A stretch of 37,824 bases of DNA from positions 1 to 37,824 of the forward strand of contig JAIDTI010000077.1 of the NCBI GenBank assembly GCA_029060755.1. Reading direction: 5' to 3'. The notes under the pieces were generated by a model. That model did not search any database. It was given only the letters and a program-made list of their open reading frames with translations, and was not told where the DNA came from. Source of the stretch: Ruminococcus sp. (GTDB taxonomy: Bacteria > Bacillota > Clostridia > Oscillospirales > Ruminococcaceae). Position numbers and translations under genes: made by a program. Positions 27,380-37,761 of this stretch are shown one piece after another. How positions within the stretch are numbered: position 1 is the stretch's first letter; the number at the start of each line of letters is the position of its first letter.

Positions 27380-27775
27380 ATGGGATTATTCAAGAAAAAG
27401 AAACGTGTAACCGATGATGATAATTATGACAGAAAAGAAATAATAAGAACGCTTTCAGGCACATTTGGTGAGAAATTAACAGAAAAAGAACTAAGTAAAC
27501 GAGCAAAACTTTGGGAGCTTGCAGACCATACAACAAATTCTATAAAACTTTCTAAATTATCAAATTCTCCGTATGTAGAAGTGCGTGAATCAGTTGCTTG
27601 TAATTGTCATACACCTGTTGATATATTGATATTCTTATTAGGTGATAAAAGCTGTGAAGTAAGAGAAGCAGCAGTTTCAAACCCTAATACTCCGCTAAAT
27701 GCTATAGAGAATTTGTGTGATGATGAGTCAGAATTAGTGCGTGATGCTGTCATATGGCGAAAAAATGAAGCATAA
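27380..27775 (+). CDS. Small LRV/HEAT-like repeat protein
   Basis: A 131-residue soluble protein. A basic N-terminus (GLFKKKKR) is followed by a linker and about three short helical repeats with the pattern LSNSPYVEVRESVACNCHTP, LLGDKSCEVREAAVSNPNTP and LCDDESELVRDAVIW. These match variant leucine-rich repeats (LRV), which stack like HEAT repeats and often mediate protein binding. No catalytic motif is visible. The basic N-terminus could bind membrane or nucleic acid. AGAGAGGTGA precedes the ATG and lies in repeat copy 1. The gene is flanked by two copies of the same repeat, so it can be seen as one cassette. Confidence 0.78.
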   Translation: MGLFKKKKRVTDDDNYDRKEIIRTLSGTFGEKLTEKELSKRAKLWELADHTTNSIKLSKLSNSPYVEVRESVACNCHTPVDILIFLLGDKSCEVREAAVSNPNTPLNAIENLCDDESELVRDAVIWRKNEA

Positions 27776-27904
27776 ATTCTGATTTATAAAATTAAACTGT
27801 ATCAGAAACAATTTTATAATATTCAGCAAATGAATTTTATGATATAATATTTTTAACATGATTTATAAATTTGATTGATTATATAAATCGGAATTTATTG
27901 AGAG
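27774..27904 (+). repeat. Promoter repeat, copy 2 (full length)
   Basis: Begins at the stop of the LRV gene with AATTCTGATTTATAAAAT. A 7-bp stem TTCTGAT/ATCAGAA follows, then ACAATTTTATAATATTCAGC, AAATGAATTTTATGA, TATAAT (27843-27848) with extended TG, and the GATTTATA...TATAAATC inverted repeat (8 bp), ending at the ribosome site of the next gene. Highly similar to copy 3 over its whole length. Confidence 0.92.
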
Positions 27905-27910
27905 AAACAT

Positions 27911-28240
27911 ATGAAAGTATACGAAATAGAGTTGAATCGAAAACAATATGCAAGATTAGAAAAAATGCTGACTTATAAAAATGCTGGCAGATTAGCAAGA
28001 AATCAGCCTATAAACGGTTATGAACTCTTATCTGCTGTGATAGAAAAGCTATATTCACCCGTAGAAGATGGATGGAGTACACTCGAAGTTATATTAGCAG
28101 AATCCGATGAGGAACTGGAATTATTAAAATATATCACAAGGCATATTATTCCAGATGATGAAGATTACTTCGTCAGACAATTAGGGAAAAAATTCAATTG
28201 CAAAAAGAACTTTGAAATTAAGATAGAACTTAAATTCTGA
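27911..28240 (+). CDS. Hypothetical protein (109 aa) in a repeat-bounded cassette
   Basis: I do not recognise the family. The protein starts with KVYEIELNRKQYARLEKML and has a helical middle (ELLSAVIEKLYSPVEDGW, ESDEELELLKYITRHI) and a basic beta-strand end (KKNFEIKIELKF). No signal, membrane or metal motif is seen. The ribosome site is weak (GAGAGA). The gene ends KF-stop, with the stop TGA and the two preceding codons supplied by the start of repeat copy 3, suggesting that the repeat shaped its C-terminus. It is flanked by copies 2 and 3. Confidence 0.68.
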   Translation: MKVYEIELNRKQYARLEKMLTYKNAGRLARNQPINGYELLSAVIEKLYSPVEDGWSTLEVILAESDEELELLKYITRHIIPDDEDYFVRQLGKKFNCKKNFEIKIELKF

Positions 28241-28358
28241 TTTATAAAATAAAGCTACATCAGAAACAATTTTATAATATTCAGCAAATGAATTTTATTG
28301 TATAATATTTTCATTACAATTTATAAATTTGCTTGATTATATAAATCGCAATTTAGAG
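28231..28358 (+). repeat. Promoter repeat, copy 3 (full length)
   Basis: Begins inside the last codons of the 109-residue gene (TAAATTCTGATTTATAAAAT). It keeps the TTCTGAT/ATCAGAA stem with a loop different from copy 2, the CAATTTTATAATATTCAGCA block, TATAAT (about 28302-28307) and the ATTTATA...TATAAAT inverted repeat, and ends in AGAGGAGAAAG, the ribosome site of the lipoprotein gene. Differences from copy 2 are concentrated in the loops. Confidence 0.92.
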
Positions 28359-28369
28359 GAGAAAGCAAT

Positions 28370-28858
28370 ATGAAAAAAATATCATTTGTTTTGTGCATTA
28401 TCTGTATGTTACAATTAGCATCTTGTGGCAAACATTATTCATATAGTGAATATGGGCATTATGATAATTTTAGTACAGTGAAAAGCGATTTTCAAAGTGT
28501 TTGTCAACTGCTGTCTGATGAGGGAAATAACACCTATTATATAAAAACTGTAAATCAAGATACTAATGATAAAAAAATATCCGATAGTACCAAAATAGAA
28601 TTAACCAATATAAATAAGCATGAAACATTGAATTTAATCGCAACAGATCAAACACATCTTCGCAATATTCTTGAAAATTCAGATTTTTGTTGGATTGAAG
28701 TTGAGGACGGGGCAGTCAGCTTTGAATATGATGCAATCGGCTGTGGCGTTGTTGCAACTTCAAATATAAAAAAATTTATATCAGACTTGGAAAATAAGGC
28801 TGATGATTATTGGGAATATGAAAAGTTATCTGATGGTTGGTATACTTATTACAGATAA
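28370..28858 (+). CDS. Putative lipoprotein (162 aa)
   Basis: Function unknown. A type II signal peptide is clear: MKK, a hydrophobic run, then the lipobox LASC with the modified Cys at residue 19, so the mature protein should be anchored to the outer face of the membrane. The mature part is Tyr/Asp/Asn rich (YSEYGHYDNFSTV), with an acidic middle (ENSDFCWIEVEDGAVSFEYDAIGCG), and ends in WEYEKLSDGWYTYYR. A second pair of Cys might form a disulfide. AGAGGAG precedes the ATG and belongs to repeat copy 3. ligA starts 41 bases after its stop. Confidence 0.8.
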   Translation: MKKISFVLCIICMLQLASCGKHYSYSEYGHYDNFSTVKSDFQSVCQLLSDEGNNTYYIKTVNQDTNDKKISDSTKIELTNINKHETLNLIATDQTHLRNILENSDFCWIEVEDGAVSFEYDAIGCGVVATSNIKKFISDLENKADDYWEYEKLSDGWYTYYR

Positions 28859-30882
<2,024 letters not shown>

Positions 30883-30888
30883 AAAAGC

Positions 30889-30918
30889 TGTCGGAGCGTG
30901 AAAACTCCGACATTTTTT
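30889..30918 (+). terminator. Terminator of ligA
   Basis: TGTCGGAG (30889-30896) pairs perfectly with CTCCGACA (30905-30912) and is followed by TTTTTT. Confidence 0.92.
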
Positions 30919-30973
30919 ACATCTTTTTGAATTGTGTTTCTACACTGCATATACATTTCTTGACAGGTAAATA

Positions 30974-31819
30974 TTATGGTAAAGTTTGAATAAGAGGTTT
31001 TAACTGCTTTAGAATTTTGCTCACATTTTCTCCTGGAATAATTTTGCATAATTTATTGTTGATTTGCTGTTTTGTGTTAGAGTTTACAAGGATACTAATT
31101 ATTTCTTCACGTTTTTCCTTATATATTCCATTTTTGAAGTATCGTCCATATACTGTTCTGAATTGTGCTTCACGTTTTTTTATATCGTTTTTTGGAACTG
31201 CTTTAGATGGAGTGGACGGTAAATTTTTTATTATATCTTTCAATTCTTTATATATTGAAGGAATATTACTGCTTGGAATTGTCTTAGTCAATGCAGTATT
31301 CAGTGACTGTTTATCCTTTGAATTTAGTAGTATTGCAATGATAGCTTCCTTTTTTTCTTGGTATGGTGATTTGTTAAGTTTTTGCTCAAAAATTGTTCTG
31401 ATTTGAGATTCCTTTGTAGATAAACCGGCTGATTTCGCCTTGTTTTGTTTAGAAACAGTATTGACTTGGATTTTTGACTGTCGGGAAACAGTGATACTGA
31501 GTTCTTTCCTCCAAAATTTGATTACATTATCGAAGTCAGTATCGTTGCTGATTATAACTACAGAATATTTGAGATTTCCTGCTAAATAGCCAAGATAAGA
31601 ACCAATATGAATATCTGCTGACTGCTTTCCGGCAGGTATTTCTATCATTTTCAGTTCTACTGTACCATGATTCGCTATTTCACCCATATCAATTTTTCGG
31701 GCATTTTTTGTAAAGAAAATGATGATATGGTCAGTTGATGTCAGTTTTTCACAGCCTGATAACCCGTTGATTCCAACATTCTCATAATCAATTAAATAAT
31801 ATGTATTGATTGTTTTCAA
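30974..31819 (-). CDS. NYN/PIN-like domain protein with two C-terminal tandem repeats
   Basis: A 281-residue predicted metal-dependent nuclease, probably acting on RNA. The N-terminal domain (1-115) has the NYN/PIN acidic set: Asp11 in LIDYENV, Asp69 in KQSADIHIG and Asp93/Asp95 in SNDTDFD. A basic linker (about 116-135) leads to two similar helical repeats at 137-201 and 217-281, starting QIRTIFEQ and QFRTVYGR and both ending in a KxLxxxIxxLP pattern. They resemble a duplicated OST-HTH-like or other nucleic-acid-binding module, but I cannot name the family. The start is TTG 31819, with AAGGAGG 7 bases upstream. It is on the minus strand, convergent with ligA, and next to the defence operon, so an antiviral or RNA-decay role is plausible but unproven. 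Confidence 0.8.
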   Translation of the reverse strand: MKTINTYYLIDYENVGINGLSGCEKLTSTDHIIIFFTKNARKIDMGEIANHGTVELKMIEIPAGKQSADIHIGSYLGYLAGNLKYSVVIISNDTDFDNVIKFWRKELSITVSRQSKIQVNTVSKQNKAKSAGLSTKESQIRTIFEQKLNKSPYQEKKEAIIAILLNSKDKQSLNTALTKTIPSSNIPSIYKELKDIIKNLPSTPSKAVPKNDIKKREAQFRTVYGRYFKNGIYKEKREEIISILVNSNTKQQINNKLCKIIPGENVSKILKQLKPLIQTLP

Positions 31820-32007
31820 CTTATTTCCTCCTTGACATCAAAACCACGCACTCAACGTGCCTCGGAAGCCTGATATTGATGTTTGTATGGCAACCATATT
31901 AATGAAACAAGAGGGTGGAGTAGGGGATTTTGATATTCTACTTTGATAATCACTGGTAATCATGTCGAAAGATGTGTGTTATATAGTGCAATCGCTATAT
32001 TCAGATT
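31820..32007. other. Spacer between NYN gene and defence operon, with possible gene remnants
   Basis: On the + strand one frame from about 31840 to 31943 stays open, and another around 31955-31985 reads TGNHVERCVLYS, similar in pattern to the HVExVxLLS end of TrmA/RumA-type RNA methyltransferases. That gene is a known target site of serine-recombinase elements in Firmicutes. An inverted repeat ATATAG/CTATAT (31981-32000) lies just past the stop of the large defence gene. No intact gene is visible and no clear terminator is present. Confidence 0.3.
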
Positions 32008-35000
32008 TCATGGTATATCCACTTTGCCTATATGCTTATTAACAAAATCTTCAAAACTTGTAATATTAGGATCAAGTTTCATTTTCTTGCTCGAAAATTG
32101 GATTGAACCCGCTGACGAAATGATTGAATAATGTAATTGGCATCGATCCATAAATATTTGTTCAACGCTGTCAAAGTTGAATTGAGAATTGAAATACAAA
32201 GACAAAAACTCTAAATCATCATATATGCTATAAAATAAATCAAAATCCAATTTTGTCTCTGCTATCCTATTTGAAACATCATTGAAAAGATCAAACCAAT
32301 CTTCCTTCGTAAAATAAGTGTATATCTCCCTGATAATAGACATACTACCATTAGAACGATACCCATATTTATTGTTATGTCGAAGATATGGAATAACAAC
32401 ATTTGTTATAAAAACGGCTTTTACATCATCTGAAATGTTATCCAAGATGTTTAAGATTAGACTACAACAAGAGTACGAATGGGGGTCGTTAATTATCACC
32501 ATGATTTCAGATTCAATATTCTCGTCATAACCGGTTTGTTTTAATTGTTCCAAAAGACTACTATACTTGGTTTCTTCTCTGTCGTAAACATCATAGTCTG
32601 ATATATCTTTTTTTGAAGGACTGCAGTTTCCAAGTGCTATTAGTTTAGCTTTCATCGTTTCATCCGTTAATCTTTTAATAATTTTATCGTTATAACGATT
32701 CAGTGCGTCTATTTTATTTCTGTAGTGAGTACTATACTGTTCAATTGAATATTTTATCCATGTGTTAACTAATCCATATAAGTTTATGAGCGTTTCGTCA
32801 TTTGAGAATAGAATGTCGATGTGTCGAAATAAAGCTGTAATTAAACATTCTCTCCAAAAAAGAAATTCTTCTGGTGAATTCATAACTTCAAATAAAGCAT
32901 CAACATACTCATATCCTAAACATATTGCATCATCAAATAATATATCTTCAATATTAATTCGATTGTCACCCATTTTATTAGCATAGTCATAAATAGTCAG
33001 CAATTGCATGCCATGTTTTCTTAGTTTATCTTCGTTTTGTGGCAAGATTTTATAGCATTCCAAAAGTCCATTAAGCGAATATTCTTTATGTCCAACATAT
33101 CCTAATAGCCTTAAACACATTCTTACCGAAATTTTTTGAGATAATTCTGATTCACCAAAAAGATTAAGTTGAATAATTATGCTTTGACATATGTCCTCAA
33201 TTACATCATATTCTTCTTTCCATATTACACCATTAGCTCCGCACCAATGCTCAACGATTTGTAAAAATAAGGATTTGTTATTTGAAATATAATAGATATA
33301 TGCCAACTCTTTGTAAAAATGAGCATCTGAACCAATAAAGATTTCCATAAGATCAGAGCACAATTTCGATGTGTCAAAAAAAGACGGGTTATTAACGAAA
33401 AACTGCAAAAACACTTTTTTTATGTAAGGCAAGATTTCAAACGCACCGAAATCGGTACATGAACCTGTTCCATATTGATTCATAAAATAAAATAATTCAA
33501 TTGTAATTGATAGCAATTCATCATAAGAAATGGCTTCTCCAGCAAATAATGAAAAAATTCTTTTAACTAGTTCTTCAAAAATATGAGCTGGCTTATATCC
33601 TCGGCTACTATCAGTAACATGATTCCGTTTTAATGTTTCATTATATAAAGTAGTCCAATCTATGCTATTATCAGTATCAAATAGACAAAATAATGACTTA
33701 AAATAACACATTACTCCATGTTTTTTATAATCTAATGAAGGTACAGCTACTAATCTACATAATTTTTCTTTTATCTTATTTTGTATTTGCTCTAACGGAA
33801 TTCTTCTCAATTTTAAATAGAAACATATTTCTGTAAGAGTATGAATAGAAACCTTTGAGGATTCACAAAGTTTATCCGCAAGAAGTATCATCGATTCATC
33901 ATCTATATTGCTATCATGCAAAGTGCAAGAAATATAATTATATAAATCTAGTTCATCATACTTTGTAAAGCAAAATGTTTTGGCGATTTCTTCAGCGCCT
34001 ACATAATTGATACTTGCTTCTAACCATCCGGAAATAAATGTGATATAAAGCTCAAAATCCGGAAGTTGACTTACAATTTTAGGCGCAAAGTACCTACAGA
34101 TATACCCCATTTTTTTACACTCTACTTCTTCCATCGCCATTATCATTTCGAGCAATGAGTCTTCACGTTCAAAAAAGTATTCGGTATATAGTTTATTACT
34201 TCGCTCTGTTTCATTTACTAATAAGAGAGTATGAATATCATCTATGATATTATTCTTATAAAGATCAAAATTTAGTATGTATTTTTCTGACAGTGTCAGG
34301 AAATTTGGCATTTGCCTCTCAATGTATTGGTATTCCTTTCCATAATATTGTACGCAGTTTATTAGATTTGAAATCGCTGTAGCCACAAGACTCAGCGCAT
34401 GCAGAAATTGGAAAGATTTAGTATTATTTATAAGTTCGGTTACAGTAGCAAATTGATCTGTTAGTTTATCGATTGAAATATTGTAATTTAGCGAATTAAC
34501 AACATAATCTGGAGTGTAGAATTTAAATATATCATCAACAGACTTCACATCAATCGCCAAAGAGAACAACAAATCATATTTATACTCGGCAAGTGAGTCA
34601 TTCTTGATAATAGCATCTATAATCGTTGTGACTATATTTTGATAGTTACGATTAGAATGAAGTTTATCTCGTAAATATAATCTGAAATCATTATGAAGAG
34701 GAGCATATCCAAAAGAATCATTAACAATCAGAGGATTCATCTTGTTAAGAATGAATTCAATGTTAATTACAGGCAAATTTAGTATCATCGAGAGATTCTT
34801 TGATTGATGTTTTTGTGACGAAAACGCAAAAATTGTTTGTAACTCTAGCATTTCTAAATCATTTTCAGATGTAATTGAACTAATAATCCATTCATAATAC
34901 CTTGTAATATATTTGTTTAATCCACATTCTTTTAGCCGGATAATAATAGTATCATAATCAGCAGGACAGTTCATTTTTTTAATTTCATAAATAGCAAATA

Positions 35001-36447
35001 ACACATTAAGCGTATTATTGCCGACTACAGATATTATGGAGTTTGATAATGTCTCCAAATCAATTGAGTCAATTGCTATTTTTTCGTATTCAATTAAAAC
35101 ACAAATATCTTTGGAATTCAGCTTAGGTAATTCGTAAGAAGATACATTAGTACATTTGATTAGTCGACTTATGTTCTCGTTATCAATTGGTTGACCTACT
35201 AAAACGAACTTAACATTATCACTGATTTCACTTGGTTCAGGCAACTGAGATATTAAAGAAGTCCTTTGATCAGCAGAACGTGCTGCATGATCTATTCCAT
35301 CGATAAAAATATAACACGTTCTCCCTAACTTATCTGCGTATATTGGCAAGTATTTCAATACAAATTGACGTAGTTCATTAACATTTAGGCGATCAAATAT
35401 TAGGGGGAAATGTTGCTCGCTAAGAATATTAAGCTCCTCAAACTTCTTTTTAATCTGGTTCAGAATACTGCTCCATAAAACTTTACCACTATAATATCCA
35501 TCATCATCTGTGAAACAGGGTGAATCTCTATCAACTGGTAAATATGTATAATATCTGAAATCGACAATTGAGCCTTTAATTTGAGATAAGTAACTTATAA
35601 ATGAAGTTTTTCCTGTACCTGGAGCACCTTGAAGAAATATGATTTTATCGTCAGTATTTTGAATTATGTTAATAAATTTTTCACCAAATTCAATTCTTGA
35701 TGGAAATACCGGCCTTGCTGGACATAATTCATATGAAGGTAACGAACAGCTGGCGTTACTTAATATTCGGTACATATCCTCTCTGTTTATTTCTTCTTTT
35801 TCTCTTCGAGATGTTGCCCATTGTTCTAATTGGGCGAAAAGCCTTTCTCTTCCTATACGAATAATATCTTCTTTGTCAGTTCCAAATATTCTAGAAAGAA
35901 AACTGTTTATCGAAACATCTAGTCCTTCTAAGTCGCTTTCATTTTTGAATTCAAGAATTTTAAGAAATTCAAGAGAATCTGTTTCTGATAAACTTGTTTC
36001 TTTTTTAAACCAGTCTATAGCGGCCTTTTCAAAAGAATCATATTCAGTCAAAACATTCCTTTTAAGTTTTGGAAGTACTTTTGATAAAAAATCTGATATA
36101 GAGCACTTTCCTTTTGATTTATTAGGCCCGAATGGCTTATTTGTTACAATACAGATTTTTTCTATTTGATATGTTGATTTCTCTCTAAACCATTCAGATG
36201 CCCACTTATCTAGTTCTCCTTTCAAGAAAGAATAATCAAGATAGCTATTTTTATTTTTCGTGTGCTTTACTTGAATATTTATCAGATTTCCATTTCTATA
36301 TTTAACAACAACGTCATCCAATGATTGAAAAGCTGATGATTGAAGGATCACAGATTCTATTGTTAAGTCGCTCATCATTTTCAAACATTCTATTAATCCG
36401 ATTTTCCATTCATACCAATAAGGTGTTCCAATTCCTGAATCAGGCAT
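32008..36447 (-). CDS. STAND-like P-loop NTPase with N-terminal Cap4-like nuclease (Avs-type defence protein)
   Basis: A 1479-residue multidomain protein. Residues 1-190 look like a Cap4/DUF4297-type PD-(D/E)xK nuclease: an N-terminal helix, Asp44/Asp45 in LDDVVVKY, and Gln59-x-Lys61 in INIQVKH. The NTPase module (about 250-560) has Walker A GAPGTGKTS with Lys280, and Walker B YIFIDGID with Asp383 and Asp386. From about 600 to the end it is helical and rich in Leu, Ile and Asn, without recognised motifs, as in the target-sensing tails of Avs proteins. By analogy a phage protein would be recognised by the tail, and NTPase-driven assembly would switch on DNA cleavage. GGAGG precedes the ATG. 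The first 8 bases overlap the stop of the partner gene. Base composition and codons look more AT-rich than the flanking core genes. Confidence 0.75.
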   Translation of the reverse strand: MPDSGIGTPYWYEWKIGLIECLKMMSDLTIESVILQSSAFQSLDDVVVKYRNGNLINIQVKHTKNKNSYLDYSFLKGELDKWASEWFREKSTYQIEKICIVTNKPFGPNKSKGKCSISDFLSKVLPKLKRNVLTEYDSFEKAAIDWFKKETSLSETDSLEFLKILEFKNESDLEGLDVSINSFLSRIFGTDKEDIIRIGRERLFAQLEQWATSRREKEEINREDMYRILSNASCSLPSYELCPARPVFPSRIEFGEKFINIIQNTDDKIIFLQGAPGTGKTSFISYLSQIKGSIVDFRYYTYLPVDRDSPCFTDDDGYYSGKVLWSSILNQIKKKFEELNILSEQHFPLIFDRLNVNELRQFVLKYLPIYADKLGRTCYIFIDGIDHAARSADQRTSLISQLPEPSEISDNVKFVLVGQPIDNENISRLIKCTNVSSYELPKLNSKDICVLIEYEKIAIDSIDLETLSNSIISVVGNNTLNVLFAIYEIKKMNCPADYDTIIIRLKECGLNKYITRYYEWIISSITSENDLEMLELQTIFAFSSQKHQSKNLSMILNLPVINIEFILNKMNPLIVNDSFGYAPLHNDFRLYLRDKLHSNRNYQNIVTTIIDAIIKNDSLAEYKYDLLFSLAIDVKSVDDIFKFYTPDYVVNSLNYNISIDKLTDQFATVTELINNTKSFQFLHALSLVATAISNLINCVQYYGKEYQYIERQMPNFLTLSEKYILNFDLYKNNIIDDIHTLLLVNETERSNKLYTEYFFEREDSLLEMIMAMEEVECKKMGYICRYFAPKIVSQLPDFELYITFISGWLEASINYVGAEEIAKTFCFTKYDELDLYNYISCTLHDSNIDDESMILLADKLCESSKVSIHTLTEICFYLKLRRIPLEQIQNKIKEKLCRLVAVPSLDYKKHGVMCYFKSLFCLFDTDNSIDWTTLYNETLKRNHVTDSSRGYKPAHIFEELVKRIFSLFAGEAISYDELLSITIELFYFMNQYGTGSCTDFGAFEILPYIKKVFLQFFVNNPSFFDTSKLCSDLMEIFIGSDAHFYKELAYIYYISNNKSLFLQIVEHWCGANGVIWKEEYDVIEDICQSIIIQLNLFGESELSQKISVRMCLRLLGYVGHKEYSLNGLLECYKILPQNEDKLRKHGMQLLTIYDYANKMGDNRINIEDILFDDAICLGYEYVDALFEVMNSPEEFLFWRECLITALFRHIDILFSNDETLINLYGLVNTWIKYSIEQYSTHYRNKIDALNRYNDKIIKRLTDETMKAKLIALGNCSPSKKDISDYDVYDREETKYSSLLEQLKQTGYDENIESEIMVIINDPHSYSCCSLILNILDNISDDVKAVFITNVVIPYLRHNNKYGYRSNGSMSIIREIYTYFTKEDWFDLFNDVSNRIAETKLDFDLFYSIYDDLEFLSLYFNSQFNFDSVEQIFMDRCQLHYSIISSAGSIQFSSKKMKLDPNITSFEDFVNKHIGKVDIP

Positions 36448-37084
36448 AGTTTTCCTCCAGTTTTTCTAAAGCAAGTTGACATATGTTATATGCATATTTT
36501 TTTATTTCAAACGAAGAAAAGTTCATATGATAACCATTTATCAAAGCGTCTAAAATGTATTTAAATCGCCTTTTGTAATCTTTAGATATATAGTCAAATT
36601 GTATTAAATCATGAATTCTTTTTGAGAATAAATAGAGTTCTGAAGTATCTATAGGAAAATATATACTCTTTCCATAAGTAGTGAATAAAGCAAATGATAT
36701 TTGCTTCTTAATCATGGTTTCACAAATAAGTGTAAATGGGTCAACCTTCTCTCTTTCTTGTTTTCCTATTTGCCCCATCAAGTAGAAGAACGAATAGGAT
36801 AAATGCACCAACTGTTCATTATATATGTTATATTTTTCGATTTCTTGTATAAAACAAGGCTCTAATAATATAAATGTTGTTTCTGGAACAATTATAACAT
36901 GGTTTTGAATATCTATCAAAAATATATTTCGCCGAAGAATATCAATACAATAGTTGCCACAGATGAGATAATATTTCTCAATCACTGAAATTGAATCGCG
37001 GGAAAAACACACTAAACCGTTATTTGCAGTTGTATGTGATATATCTCTAAATGATTTGTTTTGAATATCGTAAACTTGTATCAT
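36440..37084 (-). CDS. Unknown partner protein of the STAND NTPase (214 aa)
   Basis: I do not recognise the family. The N-terminal half appears beta-rich (VYDIQNKSFRDISHTT, YYLICGNYCIDIL, HVIIVPETTFILLEP), and the C-terminal half is helical (LYLFSKRIHDLIQFDY, YKRRFKYILDALINGY, KKYAYNICQLALEKL). No signal, membrane helix or nuclease motif is visible. It is the first gene of the operon. Its stop overlaps the STAND gene start by 8 bases (ATGCCTGA), implying coupled synthesis in a fixed ratio. AAGGGGGAA precedes the ATG. It could be a specificity subunit, a regulator or an inhibitor of the nuclease. The fixed pairing makes it the most promising unknown of the window. Confidence 0.8.
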   Translation of the reverse strand: MIQVYDIQNKSFRDISHTTANNGLVCFSRDSISVIEKYYLICGNYCIDILRRNIFLIDIQNHVIIVPETTFILLEPCFIQEIEKYNIYNEQLVHLSYSFFYLMGQIGKQEREKVDPFTLICETMIKKQISFALFTTYGKSIYFPIDTSELYLFSKRIHDLIQFDYISKDYKRRFKYILDALINGYHMNFSSFEIKKYAYNICQLALEKLEENYA

Positions 37085-37167
37085 TAGTATTCCCCCTTAT
37101 TTCTTGATCGATTCAACTCAAAATTGTATATCTTATTCTTCGTTTATAGTCCTAATCGTCTATCACT

Positions 37168-37196
37168 ATTATACTTCATATGTCATGAAAAAGCAA
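37168..37196 (-). promoter_or_regulatory. Promoter of the defence operon
   Basis: On the minus strand, TTGCTT (37196-37191), a 17-base spacer and TATAAT (37173-37168). The leader is about 75 bases. No operator-like palindrome was noticed. Confidence 0.7.
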
Positions 37197-37216
37197 GCCA
37201 TTTTCCGTAAATATGC

Positions 37217-37259
37217 AAAAAAATCCCCTCCACCAGAAATAAATTCTGGCAGAGGGGAT
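37217..37259 (-). terminator. Terminator of the recombinase remnant (minus strand)
   Basis: ATCCCCTC (37223-37230) and CCAGAA (37233-37238) pair with GAGGGGAT (37252-37259) and TTCTGG (37244-37249), with a 2-base mismatch between. In the minus-strand direction a run of T follows (A-run at 37217-37222). It isolates the defence operon promoter from the recombinase. Confidence 0.88.
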
Positions 37260-37270
37260 GATACACATGT

Positions 37271-37750
37271 TCAATTTTCAACTTCAACAGTCACTCCGGA
37301 CTTGAATTCAAATACCAGTTTCTGATCGTATACTGTCACCTTGTTAAACAGATGCTTGACAAGAGATGCATCAAACTCGGTTATCTCACTGGGCTGTGCC
37401 GTGATAAATTCCTGCAATTCACGGATTCGGTCAAGGATTTCGCTTCTAGAAGCATCATTCAGCATGGCTTTCTCTTTCTGCTCACGAAGTCTGAGTATCT
37501 CCTGTGCGGCGTCATCGTAATCCTCTTGTCGGCTTGCTTTGTCTATGATCTGCTGCTGAAGTTCATCGATTCTTGCCTGAATGCTTTCTGCTGAATCAGG
37601 ATTGCTCATCAGAAGAACTGATGCGATGTTATTCTGTAAGATTGGAAGATAGGATTCACTGTCGGTTATCAATTGATTCAAGGCAGTGATGAACGCATTT
37701 TTCAGTTCTTGCTCATATACCGTCCTTGCATTACAATCGCCCTCTTTATC
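37271..37750 (-). pseudogene. 3' fragment of a large serine recombinase
   Basis: The translated fragment runs from GDCNARTVYEQELKNAF (just inside the recombinase zinc-ribbon domain) through a long charged coiled coil (SIQARIDELQQQIIDKA, RLREQKEKAM) to the usual C-terminal strands (HLFNKVTVYDQKLVFEFKSG). These are the last 150-160 residues of a typical 500-residue transposon-type serine integrase. Upstream of about 37750 the similarity stops: the frame reads unrelated residues and hits a stop at 37784-37786. The catalytic N-terminal domain and recombinase domain are absent, so the gene cannot work. The breakpoint coincides with a + strand promoter. The fragment is the footprint of the element that probably delivered the defence operon. 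Confidence 0.85.
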
Positions 37751-37761
37751 TAATATTACAG

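Noticed and set aside
27293-28358. CRISPR array
   Set aside because: The repeats are about 130 bases, carry promoters and are separated by full genes, unlike 24-37-base repeats with short spacers.
31017-31406. Hydrophobic + strand frame opposite the NYN gene
   Set aside because: Antisense shadow of a gene with clear catalytic motifs and start site.
36440-37084. Toxin-antitoxin pair reading of the defence operon
   Set aside because: The partner has no antitoxin DNA-binding motif, and the large protein is far too big and NTPase-centred for a toxin.
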